DNA from: Kuschelorhynchus macadamiae
Taxonomy: Eukaryota > Arthropoda > Insecta > Coleoptera > Curculionidae
Length of the DNA: 64,000 nucleotides
Direction of reading: 5' to 3'
NCBI GenBank assembly: GCA_030620095.1
Contig: JAUTXW010002104.1
Location: forward strand, 172,001 to 236,000
The notes beneath the pieces are model-generated. The model did no database searches and was not told the origin of the DNA. It saw only the letters and a list, made by a program, of their open reading frames with translations. Of the stretch, positions 48,110 to 59,957 are shown in pieces. Made by a program: the position numbers and the translations under genes. The number at the start of each line of letters is the position of its first letter. The first letter of the stretch is position 1.

Positions 48110-48754
48110 CATATGACAGAGATTTTTTCCTTCTTCTTTAGCTAGCTTTTTTAGAAAAAAAAAACTTAAAAGGATATTTCAAATTTTTACTGTATTTAAC
48201 AAGTCTTGAGGGGGGATATATTCCCATATCTCTCCCCTTGGCTATGCCACTGTCAAGCAACTAATTGCTTTGTCTAAAAGCATTCATAACGTTAGAACAT
48301 CGGTAATATGCTGGTTGAGTTAAAATAATGCAATAATGTTTTTCAAAATAAAATTGTGATTTTGGTGCGCTGTTCAGTTGTGAACCTTTCCATAATTAAT
48401 TTTCCAATCCTTGACTACGAAATCTGAAAAAAAAAAGGAATTAAAGAGGTTATAAACTTTTAAAATCCCGGGGGTACTTATAGACTACCCTGTGTAAATA
48501 GGGATATATTTTAGTTCAGTCATTATCCATATTAAAATAAATTTGTTTAAACAAACATTGTAGTTCCACGTATGTGTGCGTACGTCAGTGGCGTTTGTTA
48601 ATAAGAGCTGCAGAGCTACGCTTTGGTCACAAATTAAAAAAAAAATTAAATGCAGCTCTAACGTTTCGTTCACCCTGGCAAAGCGCTTACACAATACCAC
48701 AGAATATATATTAGCTATTATGTGACAATTTGCCATTCGACGGATATTACGTCA

Positions 48755-49830
48755 AGCAGTCGTTGTCGCAGTTCGAAGTGATGTTGTCGCGGCCTGTCCA
48801 ACAACAGCTCGCTTAAAATAACAGTTTTGCGAACAGCAGCTCTTCGTCAGGTGGCAATAGTGGGAACTCAGTTAGGAATTTACACTTTGTTTTGGGCGCC
48901 GCTCAGTTTAATATCACAGTGTTTACAGCGCCCTTAAACAGAAATTTTGCTCTGGAAATAACAAAAAACATTGAAATTTATTACATTTGAAATTTACCTT
49001 TTCCTTTGTTTTTTAAGATTTATAATATCATCCATATGATATTTAAATTCAATCTTGGCAAAGTATCAAATAAATTATGAATATGTAAATGGAATATCTC
49101 GGTTATTTTTGAAATTAGAAAAAATGTTCCAAACAAAACTTGTTTGATTTGATCTGTTTTTTCATATGCTTATATTTTAACAAGTATTATATTTAAAAAA
49201 GTAAAGCATCTTTGTTTCAAGCAGCTGTTGTCGCACTGTGAAGTGATGTTTTCGTCGCGGCCCATCCAATAGCAGCTCGCAGCAAACACATTGTAATTTG
49301 TGCTGTTATAGGGGAAATAAAATTTCTCTGAAATAGCTGTTGTGGTGCGAACGACAGCTTTTCATCAGGTGGCAATAATGTAAAGTGAGCTAGGAATACT
49401 TACACTTTGTTTTGTGTGCCACTCAGTTTAAATATCACAGTGTTTACAGAGCCCTTGAACTGAGATATTTTGTTCTGAAAGTAACAGAAAAAAAACACTT
49501 GAAATAATTTCCAAACTATTTACTTTTTTCTTTTTTTTTTAAGATTTATGATGTCATCCATATGATATTTCAATTCAATCTTGGCAATAAGTATTAAACA
49601 AACACTTTACAAGTAACTCCGATAAATTAAATTTTATGCTTTGAAACTTTCTTCAAAAAGTAGACCCAAATAACTAAATTGTTCAAATACTACTTCCTTG
49701 ATCAAGTAATCTATGTATAAAAATATGTACGGGGTGATCCTGATAACTCTTTAAATAGAAATATCGGTGATTTTTGAAATTAGAAAAAATGTTGTTCCAT
49801 ATGATCTGCTTTTTTGTATGCTTCAGTTAG
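48755..49830. repeat. Two tandem units of a non-coding repeat, about 0.46 and 0.6 kb
   Basis: 48755-49217 and 49218-49830 share CAAGCAG...GTTGTCGCA, GCGGCC(T/C)(G/A)TCCAA, CATCAGGTGGCAAT-like, TACACTTTGTTTTG, ATCACAGTGTTTACAG, ATCATCCATATGATATTT-like and TTTTTGAAATTAGAAAAAAT, in the same order. The second unit has a small internal insertion. No coding content. Confidence 0.8.
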
Positions 49831-50170
49831 TATACAGGGTGTATCAAAAAAACAAAGCAAGTACCAACTTTGTTCTTTTAAATATAATATACCACATTTT
49901 TTAATATTTTTAAAGTTGTACTTAATAAATACTGCAATTTTTGGAATATAATTGGTTATCTATTTAGACACTAGCAGCACCTGGAGATAAAGATTTATTT
50001 TTTAAATGTCGTGACATTGGTGTTTGAAGCCTGATTTGCTACTACTTGAATCATATTTATGTTGTGCTAATCTACAAAATATTTACAAAATGAAATAAAA
50101 CATTTTACATAGTTTTCAAATTCTTTACATTACTAATAAGATAGAGGTAGCTACATAAATTTAAATAAAA

Positions 50171-50227
<57 letters not shown>

Positions 50228-51130
50228 TATATAAATAAATAGAAGGAACTGCCCTTTAATCCAAAAAGTTGCAGTGGAACTGTGAAGGGTTAGCACATCC
50301 CAGGAGAGCTAGGCATTGGCACGTGTGCAATCGGACCATGTGGACCCAATAAGATTTTCAGAAAGAAAACGGCTTCCTCTATATAGTTTGAGGGAGGAGG
50401 AGGAGAAATATTTACTATGAAAAACTAAGCCTTAAAGTTAAAAAAAATCGCCCTTAACTTAAAAAAATCAATAAATTCTGCCAGAATATGACCATCAATT
50501 TACCCAAAAAGTAAAGAAAATAAAGAAGAATATAGCAAATTAACTCAAAAGTGCAAACAAATTGCACCAGGTAAAAAAATAAACTCTTAAGACATGTTTT
50601 TTTCGTTTATCGACCACGGGAAGCCTGGCTAAACTTTAGGTCCAACATAATATCAAAAAAAAAAAAATTTATAAATATCTCTCGTTTTTATAAATATCTC
50701 TCTAGCTTTTGCTTTGGAGTTTCTGCGTAACAGTAATTCGATAATTTCTTGTTAGCATAAATTTATATATCAAAAATACTCCGCTAACCAAATTTTAGCA
50801 TCAAAACAACATTTTCCCGAACATTGTAAAATGTAAAATAATTAGTATAATAAAGTATGTAAATGTCATTTCTGATCTTGCGCCTGTGCTTTTTGCCAAA
50901 TTCCGGTCATTTTTCTGTTAATTGGCTGCACTATTTTTACATGGTGTTTATCATATAAAGCTATATCCCCTCCCATAAATATATGGATTAAGGCTGCAAC
51001 TTCTTCAAACAACGGTTATAGTGTAATAACGTCAAAACCGAGAGCAAATTAGATTCAATATTTTAATTTCTTACTAGAGAAGCCATTATATAAATAAATC
51101 GTAGAATTTTAAAATTAAAATGCTACATGT
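49831..51130. other. intergenic spacer
   Basis: AT-rich sequence between the tandem repeats and the Maverick border, with a TA microsatellite at 50180-50222 and no recognisable gene. Confidence 0.45.
50180..50222. repeat. (AT)n microsatellite
   Basis: About 43 bases of AT repeats after an A-run. Confidence 0.95.
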
Positions 51131-51160
51131 GATAGTAGTATATCGGACGGGTTTCTAGAC

Positions 51161-51583
51161 GTTTTGTGAGGTTATGTTAACCGATCTTCCAGAGGAGATA
51201 CTTTGGGGCCCAACATTTTGTTGTGGGGGCTCCGCTGAACTTTGGAGCCCAATATTTTGTTGTGGGGGCTCCGCTGGACAAAGTTGACGTAATGGGACCC
51301 CATTCATCAACAAAGAAAGGTAGGTAACCTCATTGAATGTTACCTTGTGAGCCCCAAATATATTGATTTCGAGAGGGGGCACTTTGGGTCACCATTTCTT
51401 GGGTTGAGTATGATATAATGGGGCCCCTTCCTTAACAAAGAAAGGTGGTTAGTTGTGTATTGAGGGGCCCCAAATGTATGTTACTTTATGGGCTGCTATA
51501 AATGTCTGGGGCCCCGTTATTCCTTGATGACGCATTTTTGTTATGTTTTGTGAGGTTATGTTAACCGATCTTCCAGAGGAGAT
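51161..51583. repeat. Subterminal repeat cluster of the Maverick left end
   Basis: A 39-bp sequence (GTTTTGTGAGGTTATGTTAA...) occurs at 51161-51199 and again at 51545-51583. Between them, a 39-bp unit with GTTGTGGGGGCTCCGCTG is repeated in tandem (51202-51240, 51241-51279) and two TTAACAAAGAAAGGTGG-like blocks follow. The area is rich in GGGGCCCC-type palindromes and much more GC-rich than the element body. Complex terminal repeats are common in this class. Confidence 0.7.
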
Positions 51584-51757
51584 TTGTTGCAAATATAATT
51601 GCAGGTTTTTTTTCTTTATACTTTAAAATCTTTTTAAAGGATAAATTAACGTATTTTCTTTGAAATCAAAAATGCCTTGTGTGCTTTACACCCGCTACGA
51701 ATAGATTTACTTAGCCCTTATTAATAAAATACATCATTTTCATGTACATTGTTTTAT

Positions 51758-52261
51758 TTATTTATCTTTAAACAAAAAACAGTATTTATAATTATATAAT
51801 AACTTAGCGTTTGATAGTGCACAATGCCAAGTAGCACCATATGGATCCTTGTGGAAGTGACATTCGGGAACTTTCTTAAACTTGCTTAGCTTTGGTTCAC
51901 TCTCCAACGCTATTTTAAAAATTCTTTCTGCACTTATAAATTTTTTTAAAAAATTTGCCTTTTCATCTCCTTTAACGTATACTTTTGGGGCATCATATCT
52001 GTTCATAACATGTTCTAAGACATTTGCTATTTCATTCAAGTCTATTACACAAGACTCCCATATTAGACCATGATATGAGTTTTCAAGATAAGATATCGTT
52101 TTTAAATCCTGATCTTTTAACATGTTTTTATTATTTGGTGGTTTGAAAAGAAAATTTGAACAACGTGTTCCATCATACACAGCTAGTTCTTTTGGAATAA
52201 AGCCAGAAACACAATTAAATCCTTGGATATCAAGACACAAAACTGAATTTTCTCCTGCCAT
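51758..52261 (-). CDS. Maverick-associated protein of unknown function
   Basis: Intact 167-codon frame beginning MAGENSVLCLDIQGFNCVSG. It contains GFIPKELAVYDG, a LFKPPNN segment, YHGLIWESCVID, YVKGDEKANFLKKFI and a Cys/His-containing C-terminus (CHFHKD, WHCALSNAKLLYNYK). Proteins of this pattern accompany Polinton-like elements in arthropod genomes. The beginning (LDIQGF...KELAVYDG) and the YVKG block recall a nuclease of the RNase H/exonuclease fold, but this is only an impression. Function unknown. It lies just inside the left terminal region and is one of the few undamaged frames. Confidence 0.65.
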   Translation of the reverse strand: MAGENSVLCLDIQGFNCVSGFIPKELAVYDGTRCSNFLFKPPNNKNMLKDQDLKTISYLENSYHGLIWESCVIDLNEIANVLEHVMNRYDAPKVYVKGDEKANFLKKFISAERIFKIALESEPKLSKFKKVPECHFHKDPYGATWHCALSNAKLLYNYKYCFLFKDK

Positions 52262-52336
52262 AATCGAAGTTACGAGACACCACTGCTACCTAGTTTAATT
52301 TACTTTCTTTTATAAATAAAATTCCACCACTTTTTT

Positions 52337-52579
52337 CTAAATTACTATTTCATTGGAGAGCCTTATCAAAACAAAGTTCAACTCGTCTTGACCTATTATA
52401 GATAAAACCAAACTAATTGGTATATTCAAAGAGGGAATAATGGTTAAATAATGACTGAATTTATACAAGTTTAAAATAGAAAAGCCTAAATAAATTGATT
52501 TATCAAATTTTATTTCTAGGTAGATAGGTGAAAAAAAAACAACACAACAGCAATATAACAAGTAGTATTTATTAAACAT
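52337..52579 (-). pseudogene. Possible second DNA polymerase B fragment
   Basis: The minus strand contains IYLEIKFDKSIYLGFSILNL, similar to LNVTFNKPIYSGFSILDISK in the polymerase segment at 53530-53470. Only this short block is shared, and the copies differ. It may be debris of another Maverick or a partial duplication. Confidence 0.4.
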
Positions 52580-52726
52580 ATTAAAAAATTACAAAACATT
52601 TTTGTTGAAATGTTCCTGAATAAAACATTTTATTTCTTTACAGTTATAACAAAAATATTTTCAACATATTTATTATTAATTACAATTCACTATTAATAAT
52701 TAACATATATTACCCATAAACACATT

Positions 52727-52909
52727 CTAGCTTTCAGGTATTTTTTCTTTACAATATAAATTAGTTGCAGTGCTTGATAATAGTGAATACAATACATCAA
52801 TAGAATTATGTCTAGCAATCGACTTACAAACACAAAAATATTTTGAACAAGTATTACAACTCAATGTACCTCTTAAATATGGTCGGTGACTCTGAAATGC
52901 AAAAAACAA
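52727..52909 (-). CDS. Small Cys-rich frame after the polymerase
   Basis: A 60-residue minus-strand frame containing RPYLRGTLSCNTCSKYFCVC. It lies directly after the polymerase stop at 52910. CxxC...CxC suggests a metal-binding small protein or a last, frameshifted part of the polymerase gene. Not recognised. Confidence 0.35.
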   Translation of the reverse strand: MFFAFQSHRPYLRGTLSCNTCSKYFCVCKSIARHNSIDVLYSLLSSTATNLYCKEKIPES

Positions 52910-55900
52910 TTATATTTTAGTATATCCCCAAGGGTTGGTTTCAGTATATAAATAATTTAGAATTCGTTTATCGTTTAATGGATTTAGTGCTACTTTTCTC
53001 TGATCAATAGTGTAAACATCGTGCTTAAAAGATTTAATTAATTTTTGAGAACACTCAGTAATTTGGTGATTAAAAAAACATTGATAATAATCTTCAAATG
53101 TTATTGTTTTCAAAGAGCTTGATTTTATTCCTTTTGCCTTTTTATGTTCTTTTTCATTTAAATTTGTGTTGGAATTAGTACTAACTTTATAAGAATACAT
53201 CTTGGAGCGTAAGCCAATAAATTCAGTCATGATCTGTCCATGGTTTTCATCTTTCATTAAACCAATTACTTTTTTATTTTTTAGAGGTATACCAAAAACA
53301 TTGTTTTCATGATAATCTGAAGTATCAAATTTATCTATATCTTCTTTAATATAATTATATATGTTGTCAACAGAAAAATGATAAATCAATGAATCGGTGT
53401 CTGTATATAGTAATTTTGCAGTCGCCAAACTTTTTTTTAATATAGTTATAATGGAAATCATACACTATTGTTTTCGAAATATCTAAAATTGAAAAACCTG
53501 AATAGATTGGTTTATTGAAAGTTACATTTAATTTGGACATTTCAATTAAAACCATATTATTATCAAAAATTGTTAAACTGTGAAAATTTGGTTTTGAAAT
53601 ATAATAGTTTGCTCCATATCTACCTGACCATTGTGTAACTAATTTTACATCTTTATATTTCCTCACGTTTTATCATGATCGTTTTTACTTTGTTTTCTTA
53701 GTTCCGTATTTAAGTCAATAAATTTTTTATAGTAGGCTGATTGTTTAAATTTAAGAACTCTATGAATTTTAATAATTTTTAAACCTAGTTGAAGGGGTTG
53801 TTTTAGATTTCTATAATGAATAATATAGTTATTTTTATTGTATAACGTTGTAAGTAATTTTGGAACTTTAGATTTGGAAATAGGTGGAATAAAATGTTCA
53901 GGACAGATAGGTAAATCTTTGTGTAATTCATATAGTTCTCTGGGGTATAAAATATCTAATTCAAATATATATCCCCAATCACCATCATCAGGAATATTTA
54001 AAATATCAATGTTTTCCTGATAAAAATCGTTTACCCATTGAAATTCTGCTTGAGGTAAAGGTACACTCATTGCAGCACCATATAGATTATTGACATCATA
54101 ATACATAATATATGAAGTTGCTTCATTACTATTATATTGTTTCCCCATAAATTTATTATTGGCTTTAGCATACCTGTTCGAACATTGAGAAATTCCTCCT
54201 CGTATACCCCTCTCTATAAACATAAACATGTTAGAGTCTGTAATTAATTCCAGTTCGGTTTTTGTCATTTTTAAAAAGGCATTAAGTGCTAATGAAGGAG
54301 TAGTAACATAATGTAAACAGTCAAGATTGTAAGTTGTCATACAAGTAGCACGAACATTTTCAAAGATATCTGCCAATAAAAGTACATCTGTTTTTAAGTA
54401 AAGTTCAGTATATTCTTTTAAATTTTTAATTTTGAAAGTTTCCCAAACAATACAAGCATGTTGATAGTCATCATCTATTATATTTTGATTATTTAAAGAA
54501 CTATAAAATTCTTCTATTGCAGGTAAATGATCCTCTTTTAATTTATCCCAGTTATTTAAATATTCGTACGGAAATGCACCTTTTCGAGTTAACAAATTGA
54601 ATTCATTATCATTTGAATAAAAAGTTCTAGTTATTTTTTTACAGTCGTCTGTTAAATAGGAAGCTAATTTTTCAATACTTGATGACACAAAGCGAAACGA
54701 ATCGATAAATCTAAAAGAAACATTTGTGTTTTCTATGTATTTGGTGAAAGAAATGTATCGTTCTTTGTTTACAGGTAGTAAAGTAATTTTTCCCTTTATA
54801 TCGGTGCTAAGGGCTTTAATAAAAAAATTACTATCGTATCCGGATAAATTATGGAAAACAACAGGTGATTATCAGTATACATAACGTTACAGTGCTGGTG
54901 ACTGGGACCTCTGAAAATAGATGTCAAGTGATTATGGTCTTTAACACGCTTTTCTCCTTTTAAAAATGGTTTTTCACACACATGACAATTTGGTGCTCTC
55001 TGAAAATACTCTAATTCTTCAATAGTTAGTTTTTCATGGGCAGAGGATTTGCAAATATCTCTGAAATTTCATCAGCTAATTTTTTAAGTTGATTTATAAA
55101 CCAAGTAATACAATCGGGACCAGTATAACAATTAAATCTCGATAATTGACTATTATATGAACATTTTAGATAATAAGCTATGCTGCATGGAACATGTTTC
55201 TGATTTTTTTTTTGTTCTTAATTGTGTAATATTTACATCACTTTCACATTTAGTAAGAATACATTCAAGATCAGCATAAATTGTGAAAGAAACCTGTTTT
55301 TTGTTCTTAAAATTTTTAAATTTTTTCATGTTCTTTAGGCATTGTTATTTTGGTTGTATTTAATTTTTTACAGTCTATAGAATGTTTTAATAAATTTTGT
55401 TCAGACACAAAGTGATTTAAACAACGTTCACATATCCAGGATTTGTTATGTATGCAAAATGAAAAAATCTAGTATTTAAAATTTTCATATTTTGATTTAA
55501 ATTAAATTCATCACTGTCGGAGTTATTACAATCATCACCATTAAAACAGGGAATAATAAGTAAATGAATTTTTGTTTCGAAGTTTGTTTTACCTAAACTT
55601 ACAGGAAAAATTTTTTTCTTTTCAAAAGTGTAAATATTAATAGAAAGTGAATTCATAGTTTCTAATTTTGAAACATCTCTTAAACTAATTGGAAAACTAA
55701 GACCTTCATAATGTAGTTTTTTTATCTGTTTAAAATGTGGATATGAACTAGTTAAACTAGAATTTCTATGGGGTGCAGCAGGATATAATGCACACAATTG
55801 ACCATAAGAAGCAATATTTATCATTATTTTTAATATTAATAACTGCTTTAGTTTTTTTAATAAATTTCGGTAAATCTACATAAGTCGACCAGCATACACT

Positions 55901-56600
55901 AATGGGGTTATACTTATTAATGTTAATTTTTAAATAAATAATTTTATATAAAGCCCAACCACTGTCCCTTTCTTCAAAACATTCTAATTTTGCTGAAATT
56001 TTATTTTTAATATTTTCATTATACCAATTTTTTTAAATTAGTTGTATTATCAATTATTTCATTTTTTGTAGAAAATGTTTTAATATCTGTTTCAGCAGTG
56101 TGTGGCTTTACAAAGTTTGCAGAAAAAATGCGATTGACTTTAATTAAAGAATGTTTTAATTCTTTCTTAATTTTAATGGAAAAACTTTTAAATGCCTTTG
56201 AAAAAAATTCTTTTGGGTCCTTAATATTAATATTAGTTATAACACCAGTCCTAATTCTCTTATTAAAGCAAGATTCAATATCCTGCCATATAACATTGTT
56301 TGAGCTATTTCTACATTGCTTAGATTTACCAAATTTGGATTTTTTACCATTTTTTAAGGTACATTGATAATGTTTTAAAAGTGCTAAACTTGTTTCTATT
56401 CGAGAAAAATTTTTAATACAATCTGCTTTAGTTTTTATGCTTTTCTTTACAATAAAAATGTTTTTTTTTTCAAAATTTTACTCCACCTATTATATTCTTC
56501 TAGCGTTTTAATTATTCTAATAGGTTTTTCATTTTTTTTAATTACTACACCTACTAATTTATCTAAGTGTTCATGGTTGCAATTTTTTGTCTCTGAAAAC
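52910..56600 (-). pseudogene. Protein-primed DNA polymerase B of the Maverick
   Basis: The minus strand encodes a family B polymerase in several frames. 56600-55417 holds the long N-terminal region (SRIETSLALLKHYQC, ECFEERDSGWALYKIIYL, NIASYGQLCALYPA). 54981-54796 has a zinc/HNH-like block (CEKPFLKGEKRVKDHNHLTS with HQHCNV). 54688-53663 contains the exonuclease remainder and motif A (YYDVNNLYGAAMSVPLPQAE). 53666-53367 continues with the region before motif C, and 53461-52910 starts with motif C (LLYTDTDSLIYHF). Such polymerases copy the element using a terminal protein as primer. Frame changes near 56040, 55400-55000, 54800, 53665 and 53450 show it is broken; some could be sequencing or assembly effects. 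Confidence 0.9.
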
Positions 56601-57514
56601 TAAAAATAAAAAAGCTATTATTCTATATTTCGAAATATCTCTAGGTAATGAATTATTTATATGTATGTCACATTTCCAACTCAAAAAATTAAATTTACAG
56701 TTAGGATGTTTTTTAAGTTTTAATCTATTCTTCTAATGTTACTACAGGTACTAATTTATCTGAAATTAAAAAAGCAATTAGGTTTAATTAATTTTGAAAG
56801 TTATAATTCCATATTGTTGTTGCTTCTACTTACATCATATTTTCTATTGTGGCTCGAAGAGGCTAGTACAGGATCTTGCTACCATTGCTGTTGCCATTTT
56901 GAGAGGTATTTTGAGAAGTCGATGGTATTTCAGTTTTAATTTTTTTAGGAAAACTCATTTTTAGTTTGAAATATTAAAATAGCTTTTATAAAGACTTTTG
57001 CTTTTGCACAAGAAATACTTTTGAACGAATGAAGACAAACGTCTTAAAAACCAAATAAGTAAATTCACTAATTGGTGATTTATTAAAAAAAAAATAAATA
57101 AATTAGGGATATTCAGTAATATAATAATATTTTCTTATGGTTTTATTATATATAACAAATTTGTTATTAACCATAACGCTCTAATAGCGATATCAACTTG
57201 TTGAATAAACAGCGATGATAAAAGTAATTTTTATGAGATAAAGCATTTTTGAAATTTAATCTACATTTTGGTTTATTTTACCTCTAACCTTTATTATTTT
57301 TTACAGACATCATGGCTCCTTCTAATGAATTTTTTATAGATTGTGCGGTTGCATATGTTTCTTGTAGGGGAATGTTGTTTAAAATATTACGTTGCATATT
57401 ATACATAGGTTTGCATTTATTTCGCTATAAAATTATTTAAAATATTAAATATTTTGCACTAGTTGCCGTTAAACGTGACTTGGAAATAAATACATTTTTC
57501 ACATTCTAAATGTG
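56601..57514. other. Maverick spacer, nothing recognised
   Basis: AT-rich sequence between the start of the polymerase gene and the plus-strand accessory gene. The small frames are not convincing. Confidence 0.4.
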
Positions 57515-57522
57515 TATAAATA
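57515..57522 (+). promoter_or_regulatory. TATA box of the accessory gene
   Basis: TATAAATA about 75 bases upstream of the ATG at 57592, with TCATCATCATT in the expected initiator zone. Inferred from position and sequence only. Confidence 0.45.
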
Positions 57523-57591
57523 TCATTAGACTTCTTCATCATCATTATTATTAGTTATTACAAGTTGAAGAAGTTAAAGTTAAAAGAAAAG

Positions 57592-58202
57592 ATGTCTAAC
57601 GTTCCATCAACAATAATAATTAAGTCAACAGACATATTAAACTTTCCTATAAAAATGGCTTTGGTGGTGATGAAGGAAATATTCAGGTAAGTCATTTTTT
57701 TTTCTTTTTATGTGAGGTATGTAAATTCTTAATATTTTTTAAAATATTTCAGTTTGAAAGAATTTTTGTTAACAAAATTATAGTTTTAGAAAAAAGTTTA
57801 TGTAAAAAAAAATGTTTGAACTTTAAATGTATGTAAATTTTTAATATTAGAGTTTGAAAGAATTTTTGTTAACAAAATTATAGTTTGTTGTACTGATTTA
57901 ATTTTGTTTCTAGCTTTGGAGTTAAAAAAATTGAGGTTAAAGGAGAGAAAATTTTCATTATGCTGTCCTACACTCCGAAGCATGAAACCCTACTTACAAA
58001 ATTTGGTAACCTTCCGTTGAATTACATTCGAACTAAAATGGAGGACGATTCGGACCTGCAAATGTTCGAAAAAGCCCTTAAACGATACCATTTCAATCTA
58101 AAGGATGAAGAGGATGGTTTAGCGGCGATTGAGAATTCAGGGTCTCCACCCAAAAAGCTGAAGATTTCCTCCTCTTCCTCCAGTGTGAAGGAAAGGAGCT
58201 GA
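57592..58202 (+). CDS. Maverick accessory protein, spliced, unknown function
   Basis: The first exon runs from ATG 57592 to 57686 (donor AG|GTAAGT), the second from 57914 (acceptor TTTCTAG) to the stop ending at 58202. The splice joins AG|C in frame and gives about 130 residues. Visible: MALVVMKEIF before the junction, KIFIMLSYTPKHETLLTKFG, MEDDSDLQMFEKALKRYHFN, then PPKKLKISSSSSSV, which looks like a nuclear localisation signal followed by a serine run. A different frame stays open after the stop, from about 58190 to 58362, and encodes an Ala/Pro-rich then acidic end (VEWPDILTLSEEEGEE), so the original C-terminus was probably longer and lost by a frameshift. No family recognised. Confidence 0.55.
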
Positions 58203-58410
58203 AGTCTCATTCAACAGTAGCAGCAGCGGGTTCTAGTACCAGTTCCTTACCACCACCAACAGCAGCAGCAAAACTAAATCAGGAGGTAGAATGGCCAGAC
58301 ATACTAACCCTATCGGAGGAAGAGGGTGAAGAAAGCCAAAGATTTGATACACAGTTTTAAGGTACTAACCACATAACAGCAGAACATAGTTTAACATATT
58401 ATTAGTTATA

Positions 58411-58668
58411 ATGGTAAAAATTAAATTTATAACGACATATTATAAGGATTTTTTTCTTTGTAATATGTGTAATACTGTGTACTCAAATATTAGGAAAGAA
58501 ACCCATGTACCAACGAATAATATTTTACTAACGTGTAATTTGTGTCAATGTGTTAGGCTTTTAGTTTATTTAAAATCAGAATTATTTGGTTACCGAACAA
58601 GAATTTATAATTATAAAAATAATAATAACACTACATTCACTTTAACATCATCATTGTTTCGTAGGTAA
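58411..58668 (+). CDS. Small Maverick protein with two CxxC pairs
   Basis: 85-codon frame with DFFLCNMCNTVYSNIRKET and LLTCNLCQCVRLLVYLKSEL. The two CxxC pairs about 25 residues apart suggest a zinc ribbon. The C-terminus is Asn/Thr-rich. Lies downstream of the spliced accessory gene on the same strand. Function unknown. Confidence 0.5.
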   Translation: MVKIKFITTYYKDFFLCNMCNTVYSNIRKETHVPTNNILLTCNLCQCVRLLVYLKSELFGYRTRIYNYKNNNNTTFTLTSSLFRR

Positions 58669-58805
58669 AAAGCATTGAGTTTTAATGGTATATTATTGTA
58701 GGTTTTAAGTGTATTTTTGTAAAGTTCTGGTAATAAAATAAAAAAAATATATATATTTAATCGTTTTATTAACTTTTTAAATCCTAAAATGTTATATTTC
58801 AGATA

Positions 58806-59006
58806 ATGAACAACAGGCAAGCTTGTGTGACGCCAGATCATATGGGTAATGGAGTATGGACACCACCAAGATTGTCTGACCTGAGTGCTAATATTATAAG
58901 TTATTGTATAGGAAATAAAAGTAATATAAAAAAATTAGAGATACCGGTAAGTTGTAAAAAACTTATCGGTATCCAATATTATAAAAATAGATTTAAAGAT
59001 GTATAA
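58806..59006 (+). CDS. Small unknown Maverick frame
   Basis: 66-codon frame starting MNNRQACVTPDHMGNGVWTP. No motif recognised. It lies between the small Cys-rich frame and the convergent integrase gene. It may be a real small protein or chance. Confidence 0.35.
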   Translation: MNNRQACVTPDHMGNGVWTPPRLSDLSANIISYCIGNKSNIKKLEIPVSCKKLIGIQYYKNRFKDV

Positions 59007-59055
59007 TATCTTATAATAAAACAAAAAAAAAGTTTTTTATTTAATACTTAGAGTA

Positions 59056-59900
59056 TTACAAAACATTATTTTTATCTATCCAACTATTATGTTTGTCACT
59101 AAAACCTAACCAGCGAACAAATACTTTATTTTTATTACGTTTTAAAATTTTCTGAACTAAATAGGCATCTGGAAATTTAACTTTTTGTAATTGTTGCTCA
59201 TAAAAGCCTCCTTTAATTTCCTGCTTGTTGAAATCTTCTATAATGTAGACCACTTCGACATATATTTCTTATCAAAAACACAACGAGTTTTAGATATTCT
59301 TACATGATCTCCAACTTGAAATTTAGGTTTCGACGCCAATTTTATGTGACTGTAAACTGTATTAAGCAAATGTTTTTCATTTTTTTCACTTACTTCAGAA
59401 GGTTTCATACCAATTGTTTTATGTTTTTTATTATTATAAGTATATACAACGTGCGGCAATAGGTTATACCATTTAAAAGTTCAATTCAAATTTATTTGTT
59501 TCCATATCATACTTTTTAGTGTTCGTATTACTCGTTCAACTATTGAAGCCTTTTTTTCACTATAAGTATAGTAATCTATAACACTATATTTTTTTTACAA
59601 TGTTTGACAAGGTTTCGATAAAAATTCTGTTCCTTGATCTGTTTGTAAAAGTTTAGGTGAATGCTCCTTAAAAACCTTTTCCAGGGCTCCTGTTACTTCC
59701 TGACCAGTTTTTGTTTTTGACGGATATGCCCAAACGTATTTGGAAAAACAATCAATAACCACTAAAATATATTTAAAACCATTGTTCTCTTTTACATAGG
59801 GTCCTAATTCACAACGATCTGCTTGATACAATTCACGATAGCCTTTTATTATAACACGACGTCTTTTAAAAGTTAATTCTTGCAGGTCTATGTATTTCAT
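59056..59900 (-). pseudogene. Maverick integrase with chromodomain
   Basis: Retrovirus-type DDE integrase of Polintons, which inserts the element DNA. The frame 59900-59595 contains LYQADRCELGPYV (first Asp), KYILVVIDCFSKYVWAYPSK and LLQTDQGTEFLS (second Asp). Around 59550-59490, in another frame, KASIVERVIRTLKS carries the third acidic residue. 59459-59238 holds the C-terminal domain (HVVYTYNNKKHKTIGMKPSE, FQVGDHVRISKTRCVF) and 59253-59056 a chromodomain (YLVQKILKRNKNKVFVRWLG, HNSWIDKNNV). Three frames are needed, with breaks near 59595, 59470 and 59245. All key residues are still readable. Confidence 0.9.
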
Positions 59901-59957
59901 TCACAATTTGTTCTTTAATTACACTAATAGGTTTTTTACGCTGCTGGGGTGTCATAA

